NCBI GenBank assembly: GCA_030737835.1
Contig: JAUJYN010000041.1
Span: 62,001-126,000, forward strand
Source of the DNA: Acorus gramineus
Lineage: Eukaryota; Streptophyta; Magnoliopsida; Acorales; Acoraceae
Direction: 5' to 3'
Length of the DNA: 64,000 nt
Part shown: positions 40,401 through 52,400 of the stretch, piece by piece
Numbering within the stretch: position 1 is the first letter of the stretch
Layout: each line of letters opens with the position of its first letter
Notes under the pieces: generated by a model
The model's input: only the letters and a program-made list of their open reading frames with translations
Told to the model about the DNA's origin: nothing
Databases searched by the model: none
Made by a program: the position numbers and the translations under genes

Positions 40401-43400
40401 TACTTGTGGGGAACATTCTATCATTTGGTGCCCTTGGTTGTGTTGTAACTCAAATGATGTTGAAGCCTTGGAGTTAATTCGTCTTCTAGAATTCCTTCAT
40501 GGTGTCGACTTAAATCGGGAATAGGAAGATATGGTGAAATGGAAGTTGGCCCCTCAAATTGGTTTTTCCGTCAAAACTCTTTATAGGAAGATCAATAAGG
40601 CAGTTTCTCCTATTCCAACCGCTACAATCCACAATCTGATTTGGGGGTCCTTTGTGCCCTTGAAAATAAGGGCTTTCATGTGGCTCCTTTCTTTAGACAA
40701 AGTCCTCACCAAGGTCAATCGTTCAAAATGGGCTCATGATAGTGATTCTACTTGTTTGCTTTGTGGGAATGCCGAGGAGGATAGAGACCATTTATTTTTT
40801 ACATGCCCTTTTGTTATGTCGATTTGGGAGTTAGTTGGGCAGGCTATTGGTTCAACTTGTTGCTTCCTTAATATTGATGAGATGTGGAGTCTTTTCAGTC
40901 AAAGAAGGAAGAAAGGCAATCGTAGTATTGAAGCTAAATTTCAGTGGCTCATTCCTCATGTGGTTTGTTGGTGTATGTGGTTGACTAGAAATGAAGGTCT
41001 CTTCCAAAAAAAGGGTGTATGTGGAGAATACTTTGGTGCAAATATCATACATGCTAAGGGATTGGGTGAAGATGATTCTCCAAGTGGATAATCCTTCCAC
41101 GATTATGGATCATTCTTGGTTTGTGAGGAATTAGTTCATTGTATCTTTACGATTGGGAGTTTTATCCTAATCAAATCTTTTATTTTTGTTTTGACTGGAT
41201 ATCCCTCATCTCCTCTTGTTCAGGGGCTTTTAATCAATAAAAGTTCCTATCTTTTTTTTTTTTTTTTTAAATTTCCTTCATGTTTCAAATAACGTAGGGG
41301 TTGATTACGTGCATCCGGGGTTTTCCCAACCACCGTTGGGGTTCCTCGTTGTCCGAAAAAAAGTGAATAACCTGTGTTTATTAATTATTGCTGCAGCATA
41401 CCATAATAGATTGCAGTAACTAATAATGCAATTATTGTAAAGTATTATGATGAAATACAGTTGAAAGAATTTATAAGTTACAAACAATAAATTATATAAA
41501 ATCCAAACATACTTCAAAGAATAAGTTGGTTCACTTTGACCCTTCAGCTTGGTGGAACCATGACATGTAACCGTCAATTTACTAGAAACCAAATTTTGTT
41601 TTTCTATATGAATTCCTAAAGAAGATGACAGTGTACTATCAGAGAGGCGTTACTTAAACACTTAAATCAGAACTTAAGCCCTCAAATTTGGAGCCAGATC
41701 TTCAAAACGGTTCATTCAAGTGTCTGAAACCATAATTAACAATCATGCATGCAATCAGCAATTTGACACTTCATGCTATGAGATTATAACTAGGTAACTT
41801 TTTCAAGTATTATGCTTTTTTTTTTGGTTGATTCAGCATTATGATCCTTTGCATTTATATCTTTTAATTGGCCTACCCACTTTTGCAGATAGGGCAAGAG
41901 AAAACATATACAAAGTATATGAACGGAAGATGGATGAGAGGCTAAAGCAATTAAAGGAAAGTGGTAAGTGTGTGTCTGGTGTTTTAGGCAGAAGTAACTA
42001 ATATCTGCTTGACTTTTATACCCTCCATTTCTATCGGTCACAACCAAGTTAGTATAAATTTAGTGCTATTTATATGTTTTCTTTGCTTGAGAGTATGTTA
42101 CTCCCTAATTCAATATTTGGTGATATTTAAATTTTGTAAAATGTCACAGGTCGAGAACTTGCTGTTTCATGGGCATTGTGTGCTGTATGCCTTCTCGGAC
42201 ATGCTTCTCATTTATTTGGTGCCAATGCCTCCTGGATCCATTTATTCCACTCTACAGCGTTTCACCTTTCACTATCCTTGTTTACCTTAGTTGGTCCTGG
42301 CCGCCGACTTATAGTTGATGGAGTGAAGAGTTTATTTAATGGGTCACCAAACATGAACACTTTGGTTGGTCTTGGTGCCTTATCGTCTTTCACTGTCAGT
42401 TCTGTAGCTGCATTCATACCCAGACTGGTATACTACTATTCTTTCCTTGGAGAGCTGTGCTAGCACTTTGTTTTATATAATTACAAAGTACTGTTAGTAT
42501 TACATTTTATCAAGAAAAATTAACATTTCATAATATACAATTGCCATTAATGTTATTTGACTTGGCCTTTTGATACCTTCTTTTCTGAAAATGCGACTGG
42601 AGATTTTAATAAAAAATTATGCACAAGATTGAAATCAAAATGATTGTACAATTATTTTCAAGTGTGTGGTGTCAAACAATGGAAAACATGCAATGCGATA
42701 AATATCAATAAAACTCAGAAATGCAAATGCTGCTATATGTACTTAGATTTCGTTCTCACTAGGCCACACTGAGGATATATCTTTGATTTCCAGGTTTTTC
42801 CAACATGAATAGAAGAACAAAACAGAAGAAATGGGAAAAAGAAACAAAGTTTTATCGTATAGATTCAAGGTCTTTTAGAAATATAATCCACAGACAATAA
42901 AATATTAGAAATGAGCAATCATTGGAGAATGTGATTGATTCAGTCCTGAATGACCTGAAGGCAATTAATCATTAATTAATTTTATTTCAAATGGTTTATG
43001 CAGAGTGAAAGCATTTTTAACCACATAGATACATTTATATGTATTTTCGAGTCCATTCATTACTCTCTTTTCCCATCTAGATAAATCTGCTCAAATGATG
43101 TTGTAAAATGCGGACAACAATATTCAAATGAGTTATTATACTAGTGGTCTAGAAACTACCAAGCAAGATTTCAGCATATGGTCTCTGCTACCAAGCAGAT
43201 TGAGATTGGCTCAATTTTGGCCACAAGATTTTGGTCATGCAAAGGACATGTTTCTCACATAAATTTACTGATTTATCTATTCTTAATGTACATGTTCAAG
43301 TTGACTATATAATAAAAAGGTTGTTATCATAATTTGCTAGCGGTCTTGAAATTACCAAGCAAGATTTTCAGAATATGGTCTCTGTTACTATAAGCAGATT

Positions 43401-46400
43401 GGCTCCATTTTGGCTACAAGATTTTGGCCATGCAAAGGACATGTTTCTCATGTAAATTACCTGGTTTATCTATTCTACCATACATATTTCAACTGACTGT
43501 ATAATTAAAAGATTTCATTTCCTTCTGTTTTATCAAATTTGTATGAAATGTCAAGGGATTTCCTTTATACTACTCTCGGACAGTTAGCACGTGCTTTTAA
43601 ATCGTGGTAATTATATTTATCTAACCTATCTGACATGATTATGTCCCATACTCTGTCTTTATACTGCATAGCTCTGTAATGTACTTGAATTCAGCTTAAA
43701 TTGTTGTATATCTATGTTAATAATCTTGAAATGAGTTTTATTATAGAGCATAACTATATCTTTGCTATACCTCATGGATGTATATTACATATTGGTGCGA
43801 ATGCTATGCATTGCTCCAATTACATAAAATATTTTTTTATTGTCATCATCACCTGCTGGTTGGTTGTATTCATCACCTTCATCTTGGATTCTGAGACATC
43901 TAGTAGAATCTGGAACTGATGGCACATTGAGACTCTTTCGTTATATGAACTTGTTTAATTATTAGTTCATTGTGCAGGGATGGAAGGCATTTTTTGAGGA
44001 ACCAATTATGCTGCTAGCATTCGTCTTGTTAGGCAGAAATCTTGAACAAAGGGCGAAACTAAAAGCTACTAGTGATATGACTGGACTGTTTAATATTCTT
44101 CCATCAAAAGCTCGTCTTGTGGTGGACAATGATGTGGATCAGTTACCTTCAACTGTTGAAGTTTCATGTTATAGCCTCTCTGTTGGAGACCAGATTGTTG
44201 TGCTACCCGGAGTGCGTCAGATGGGCTTTTTTTCTTTATATTATACATCATCTGCATAGTTTAATGGAAGCTAATAATGTCAATGTTATTCTGATCTGTA
44301 GGATCGTGTTCCAGCTGATGGAATTGTCAAAGCTGGTAGGAGTGCGGTTGACGAATCAAGTTTCACTGGGGAACCCCTGCCAGTAACAAAACTGCCAGGG
44401 GTATGTATTTGACTTTATGCGTTTCTCATGTTTTTTTAATGAAGTTCCTGTTGTACATAGTGCTTTGAGATCAATGCTGTGAAGCAGTTGTTTCCATAGT
44501 TCCCATTTTCTGTTGAAAATAATTATTTTTATTGAATTGCTATCCATCTACTGATGACTTTTGTCCTAGGCTGAAGTAACTGCTGGAAGTATAAACCTAA
44601 ATGGTACTCTTACAGTTGAAGTGAAAAGGCCAGGTGGTGAAACGGTTATGAGTGACATAGTTCGGTTGGTTGAGGAGGCACAGAGTAGGGAGGCTCCAAT
44701 ACAACGCCTAGCTGATAAGGTGCCTATATTTTCTGCATCTTTTGAATATTGTCATCAATATTTCCTGCTTTGCAATGGGTAATTAACCAGAAGCACATGA
44801 AAACATACATGCTCACTGCCTGCATGAATAAATAGATGTGCAACTGTTTGCAACTGCACAATCTGCAAGGAGTGCAAAAAGAAACAGGTCCATGCATCTG
44901 AGTGCAGTTGTGCGCCGACGAATGTGGGTGCATCTGTCTTTTGCTTCATGTTAAAATGTATATCTGCATGTGTCTTTAACCCTTACGTATATGCTCCTTC
45001 TTTCATACTTCACAATCCAGCATATATGTCTGCATGCGAGCATGTACACATGGGCTTGTGTTCTTCTACCTATTTTCCATGCAAATCCTCCTGTTCTTCT
45101 ACCTATTTGCAACTCTTTTCTAACAAGTTCTTGATTGGCAAGTCAAACCATGGCTAAGGTGGTTATTTCCAAAAATGGGAGTGTCAACATTGTACAATAT
45201 CTACTCCTAAATATATTCTCGATGTCATTCTTCTAAGACTTATCTTATAGGACTTCAGCTGATTTAAGTTACAGAAAATCTAAGGCTCCGTTTGGTTGCA
45301 CGTTTGGGGCAGCTTTTGCTTTTTGAAAAGCTGAAAAGCTAAAATCGTGCAGCCAAACGGGGCAGCTTTATTCAAAATCGGAAGTTGGATTCCTTTTAAT
45401 TTTTCCCTCGAAATCCGTGTTTTGAAAAGCTCAGAAACAACGCTTTTTTGTTGGAATCGATTTTTTGAATTGAAAAGCAACTCTCTACCAAACATTAAGT
45501 GCTTTCAAATATTGATTCCGGAATTAAAAAAAAGCATCACAATAAAAGTCAAGGTCTAAAATCATCTTAAAAAGCAGCTTTATTCCAAAAGCTACTTTTC
45601 AATCTGTGTTTCCAAATGAACCCTAAGTCTTTTTTGGCATTGGTTGACAAGTGCTTGAGGATGAGCTTGCTTTCCTGTTGAGGAGATGGGTTTATTTATT
45701 GTAAAAAAAAACTTTTGCATTTGTTTCTGTTGCACAAACAAAAAAAATCAAAGCATCAATGTGAAGTATAGTTGATTAGGTCATAAGATTCATGCAAATT
45801 ATTCCAATGAGAACTGGAACCATACTACTTGACGAACTTCACAGTACATTCCGATGCTGCAACAGACGTGTATGTTCTTGGTGTTGAACATATCAGCTAA
45901 CTAGAATTTGTCAGTGCATCACTACAATAGACACTATCGTAGCATTATCTCCATAATTAAAGCCACAATAATCACAATGCTCCCTTACATTTAATTTTTT
46001 GTTAAACATTCCAATTCTTCAGTAAAACTATTATTATCATATATTTTCATTTTAAAATATTTACAAATGAATGTGCTTCTTGGAGAAATCTGCCCATTGA
46101 GTTTTTCTTTTGAGTTCCCTGAGTGCTACTAAAATATCTTCAAGATGACTGTGCTTTGTGGAAAATCTGCTCATTGAGTTTTCTTTTAAGTTTCCGGAGA
46201 GCTACTAATGTGTGATATTTTTCTTTCATTTTCATGCTTATCTAATCACCTGTCATCCCGCGGACATGGAAACAGGTCTCTGGGAAATTTACGTATGGTG
46301 TCATGGCACTCTCAGTTGCTACTTTTACCTTCTGGAATGTTTTTGGTCCAAGAATTTTATCTTCTGCACTTCTTCAGGGAAGTCCAATTTCTTTGGCGCT

Positions 46401-49400
46401 GCAGCTCTCTTGTAGTGTTCTGGTATGCTAACATATGCTTCATCTGAATTTAAAATTGTCCCAATAAAAGATCCCATCGTCTTTCACGTTCTACTCTGAG
46501 AATTATGGAACTGTATTTTGAATATGAATACAATTTATGTAACATGCATGTTTTTTTTAAGCAAAGGTAGTGTCCACCAATATTATTTCAATTGATAGAC
46601 TACCTATTACATGGTTAAGAAAGAAAAGAAAAAGGTTAAGATACAATGAAGCACTCAGATTCCTTAATCAACACAAAAGGACTCCTCTGAAATGGTAATC
46701 TGGGCTTCTGCTTTCAAGATATATTTGCACCAGTCTTTTAGGTGATAGACATGGTTGCACACTTACACCGGGTGTTCTCTACATGGTAAAGTTTGTTTTT
46801 GGCCACTTTCTCATTTCTTGTCTTTTAAATGGCCCAACAAACAGTGTGAGGAATCATTCATTTCTCATTTCTTGTCTTTCAAATAACATGCATGTTCATT
46901 TTGAGCAAGATCTTAAAAAAAAAATGTAACTTCTGATTACAATTCCATTGTGTCGCATAAAAGAAATCAGAAGCATGAAAATCTGGAGATGAAGGTAAGA
47001 GTGCAAGACTGTTGCAAGGCGGTAACATTTTACTCGTATGCTGTTATATCATGTACGAGGACAGCCAGAAGTATTCAGGCTTTATGTCTGCTTAGGATTG
47101 CAAAGAGATTTTTTCTTGTTTTGGGTCTTATTTTCTCTTCACTGTACAATGAAGAAATTAGAACAAGGGTAAATGAGGGAAAATTATTGTTGTTCGGTAA
47201 GAATATGAATATTTAGGGTGTGTGACATTGATGGGCTTGGTCCTTTTGTACATGAACAAATTTGTTCAAGTTTTTCATATTATTTGTTGAGTATTAAGAT
47301 TCTTTTCATTGAATAATATGATTTTTATTACCATGAGATTTAGCTCTGATATTATAAGCATTTCTTGCAAGTTGCAATATATACATCATCAAAACTGTGA
47401 TTTATCATACTATCATACCCGACCATTTTCTTAAATATTAGGTTTACTACAATTGCATCTACTAATATCTTAATTGTTGATAGTCTAATATCATGTAATA
47501 TTCAGGTTATTGCTTGCCCTTGCGCTCTTGGCCTGGCAACACCTACTGCTGTGCTGGTAAATTTTTCTTTTCTAAGTTAAGATGAACTTTTAGGGGATTT
47601 GCTTTTTTTTTTATTTCACCTCAATTTTTAATAAACTAAGAGGCCTTCTAGGTTGGAACATCATTAGGGGCGACCAGAGGACTACTGTTACGTGGTGGAA
47701 ATGTATTAGAGAAGTTTGCAGGGGTTGACACAATTGTTTTCGACAAAACTGGGACTCTGACAATAGGGAAGCCTATTGTGACGAGGGTTATGCCTTTGGG
47801 TTCTGAGGAAAGTGAAAATTTAAGGTGAAGCAATGACATTTCTAGTATTCATAATTTAATATCTTCATGCTTGATGCGAGATGGCATTGCCACTGTTGAG
47901 GATTCAGCTTTATTTTTTTATGATGTAGAAAATTGTAGCTGCTTTTAATATATGTTAACAAACCCTTCATAATGTACTGATTCTTTCCTTCTTCTTTTTG
48001 CCAATATTTGTCACACAGTGTCAATTCTATGTTGGACCTTGTTTGATGTCTCAAGGTTTTCTTAAGGAACCAGTAGATAACTTTTTTACTGATTCTGTAT
48101 TAGTGATCTGGGTGTATTTACTCTGATTTTTCTTTCCTTTTTCTCTTCTCTGACATTTGTACTATGGTTTATATTAATACATCGTGCTAGATTTGCCTAC
48201 CTCTTTTTATAAAAGAAAGGTTTTTCTCAAAAAACTGTTAAAATATATGGGCTCCTTGAATACTCCATGAATAAACAATATATGCACTCGTGTGTATACA
48301 TTATTACATTGTGGATACGTATAATTCTGCAACATTGTGCTGCAAATGGCGTGAGCAGGAGTCATATGAAAAGAAAATCTTTTCCAGGACCTCTTAACAT
48401 TGCATTTGCCTGTGGATCTCATTTACATAGATCCTTCATACATAAAATCTGACACTTTGTATTGTAAAAAACAGATGTTTTAATCAGCCCAACATGTTGA
48501 CATGTTCGTATAATTTGGAGAAACAAGTGTAGAATCCTTTTTGAAACATAGTTAACCAAATTTGTTGAGGAGAAATATGTATTTTCATACGTAGATGTGT
48601 CATATGTCCAGCCTGGTGTCAGACAGACTATAATATCACAGTATTCCTTCGATTATTATCAGTTACTTGGGATACATGTGAATCATTATAGTTTCAACCA
48701 TGTGCATCATACAAACTAATTGGATTTGAAGGATTCTATACTTTTTAGATGAGCAGGATGATTGATTGCTAGTTGAAATAATTGATGTTCCTTTCAGCAT
48801 CCACATTTGTCTTTTATTTAAATATTGTACTGATATGATACTGATGGACGTATGCTAGCAATATAGGCCAGGATTTGCATGCTGTTTGAGATATGTGCCC
48901 CAGTTGCCTGAGATTTGGCTATTAACAAAAAGATGGCTTTTTGATACAGTGAAAATTCAAACTGCAAATGGACAGAATATGAAGTTCTGAGGTTAGCTGC
49001 CGGAGTTGAATCCAATACAATTCATCCAGTTGGAAAAGCTATTGTGGAGGCAGCTTCTGCTGCTGGTTGTCAAAATGTGAAGGTAATTTGCTTCTGTTAG
49101 ATTAACTCCACTTTGTTCTTATTTTAGATTCTCTGCTGACATTAAAATAATGGAGAAATGTGCATATGCTCAGAGGAAGCGCTAAGCACTGTAAAAGCTA
49201 TGATCATTCTTATATCTGGATATCCTGTCTCCAATGGCGTGGATTGTCTTAATGGGATGATCTGCAACTATGTCCTCTTCTTACAGATGCATCAAAGCTT
49301 TCCTTACACACAGTGAAATAGTCGAATTAAGCTCACATGAATCTGCAGTTAAATCAGAAACATTCTGGAAGTCGCAAGTTATATAGAAACCAGCTATCTG

Positions 49401-52400
49401 ACATTTTTATGATTTTTCTCATATTATGTTTTTTTATTGAAACCAACGAAGACGTGCTTCTCTTTTGGGATGGACTACAATTAATTATCCTATGATATGT
49501 TATATAATAGGGTAGAGGTTTTCATACAAATACATTGTTGCATGCCACTGAGAGCAGGCACTTGATGTTGATTGCCATATCTGTAATATTAGAATCTGCT
49601 GGAGTTTTTTTTTTATTATTTATTTAAAAAAATTGTAATATATTGTATTGCCGTCATATCTTATACCCATTGATGGAAATCATTGTTTTTTAAATGCTTG
49701 TTTATCTGCCTTTTCCTCTCATGGAGTTAGGCTTCTTAAAAAAAATACTCAGCAATTTTTCATTTGCACACTCTTCTTGACTTCTTATGTTGATTTGGAT
49801 AGTATGGGACATTCTTTTACAGATATGCATCTGATGTGTGTACTTTTTCATTATAATAGGCTTACTTTTTCATATATTTCTCGCGCTTATTCTATCATGC
49901 GCACCATGCAGTTTCGATTTTTTGGATTAAAATAATATAGATATACACCTTTAGTTCATTGAAAGATAAATTTAAATTTTATCAAGGTCACTTGGGTGCT
50001 ATGCGGATTCAGAAATATATTTACTTAGGGTGTCAAGCACCCTGTTAGGAGGCTTTCTAGAGAGTTATACATATACGAATAATTTGTCTAAAAAAGATAA
50101 CCTTTTTCCATAAATTAGTTCTTTTATGTACACAGTTCGCCATTACATCTTTATACAAATTCATTATACATAGGGAAATGTTGTGCTAGTTTTGTGTGAT
50201 GCAGGAGAGAGGAAGAAGAGAAGAAGAGGGAAACTAAGTAGGGAAACTAGAAGAGAGAGAATAATGAATCTTTCAAAATTCTTCAATATTGCTGACTGAT
50301 TTCCAAAAGGGTAAACAAGTGTTTAAATAATAAAAAACAAATCATATCCTACCTAACTAAACACTACGCATGCTAGCTAACCAATTAAATCAAGTCATCC
50401 TAACATATCAAATCTTTACAACTCCCCAAATCTAATCAAATATTAATATAAGTCATCCACATCATGTTTACTATTTGATTCTTCATGTTTGCGCCACTGA
50501 CAAGTGATACAAGGACCTGATCTGATTTTTGAGGTGTCTTTGATTTCATTCTTTTGTTAAGATATGTAGCATGTCTCAGTTCTTATAGTATCTTTCCAAG
50601 GTACTTGCTGTATGCATTTGCTATCAAGTTTGTTTTTCATAAACTCATATTTGTATGTGTGAAAAATTGATCCACTAGTTTTTGTTGGTTCTGTAATATT
50701 TCTTGATACTTTGATAAAACCTTTACCGTATGATGAATGTTTTGTTTAATTATTTGCTTTCAATTTTAATCACAGGCAGCAGATGGAACATTCATAGAGG
50801 AACCAGGATCAGGTGCACTAGCTACTGTAGATTGTAAGAAAGTTACTGTTGGAACGCTAGAATGGCTTCAAAGGTACTTCAGTCATTTGATATATTGTGA
50901 ATTGATGGTTAGAAGTCATTTAAGAACAACAGTTTTTATTTATTTATGGGAAAGCCTTTGTCCATATCAACATCTACCACCATATAGGGGCATCTGAATG
51001 GTTTCTTATTTGTACTTGTGTATACAGTTATAGCAGTACTAGTTATCTTGTGACGCTATTGTCTTAATACAGCTAGTGGCTTGTGAACTTTGGAGCTGGC
51101 CCCCCTCTTCAACTCTCTAAAATCCATTTGACCACATGCAATAAATGGTGTGATTATATTGGAACATAAAAATCTGTGGACATGATTAGTTGATGTTTTA
51201 TTTTCATTCTCATTTAAAGAATAAATAGAAATATTAGGAGATATTTGGCCTAATTATGCTATATGTTTGCAGGCATGGCGTCATAAAAAATCCATTTCCC
51301 GAAGCTGATGAGTTCAGAAATCAGTCTGTTGTATATGTAGGAGTGGATGGAGATTTAGCTGGTCTCATTTACTTGGAGGACAAGATTAGAGATGATGCTG
51401 GACAGGTTGTTCAATCTCTTTCTAAGCAAGGATTAGATGTATACATGCTTTCTGGAGATAAGAAACATGCTGCTGAATATGTTGCATCAGTGGTTGGCAT
51501 TCCCAAAGAGAGGGTGAGAACTCTGAGCCCCATCTGAACTGGTGTACTTCATTTGAGCCTACTTTTTCTGTCTTTTTTCTTTATTGAAGGGCTATTTTTC
51601 CTCCATTGAACAAATTACAACTTTCATCATCTTATCAAACTAGTATTGTGTGATACCTCTGTGGGCAACCACTGAGAGCTATTTGACTTTAAAATCACTG
51701 AATAAAGACCAAGAAATATTGTACATCTACACTCGTTGCTTCTTGATATTCTACATGGTCATCCATCTGCATTACCTATGATTTCATATTGTTTATCCAA
51801 AACTTTTAAGATTCTAAGCACCTAGTGTTAATGGAAACTTATACGAATCCAAAATGTAATGAATATCAGGTGCTTTCTGGAGTTAGACCAGACGAAAAGA
51901 AACATTTCATCTGTGAACTTCAGAAAAACCAAAAAGTGATTGCCATGGTTGGTGATGGCATCAATGATGCTGCTGCATTGGCTTCATCGGATATTGGAAT
52001 TGCAATGGGTGGAGGTGTTGGAGCTGCCAGTGAAGTATCTTCAATTGTGTTGATGGGTGACAAGTTATCGCAGGTATCACCTATTTGGATTATGTCATCA
52101 CTAGATAATTCTTGCAAGATAAAATTGAATGAATGTTGCATAGCATTGTCAGTTGTTTGCTCTACTTGCATTGCACATCAAGTTTTTTTTTCTCAAGTTG
52201 GTTTCTTTCATTTTTAATGAATAGGCGATTAAAATAGAGGTTTGTGATGTGCGAAGGAAATATCATTGTGAGTTACATGTTGGCATACATCTGTCATAAC
52301 CGCCACTTCCTATCAGTAAGTGTATAATTTTAAGCCATCAGCTCGACTGATTGACACCTGTGATACTCCGATTTTCCTAGTATGATTTCACACTTTCTCG

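Larger units (their letters stand above)
35373..41888 (+). other. PAA1 intron 3 (6.5 kb)
   Basis: It lies between exons encoding the HMA domain end and the DRARENIYKVYERK segment. It carries a SINE-like fragment (about 36,000-36,080), AT-rich unique DNA, and a LINE remnant (40160-41252). No independent gene was recognised inside it. Confidence 0.8.
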
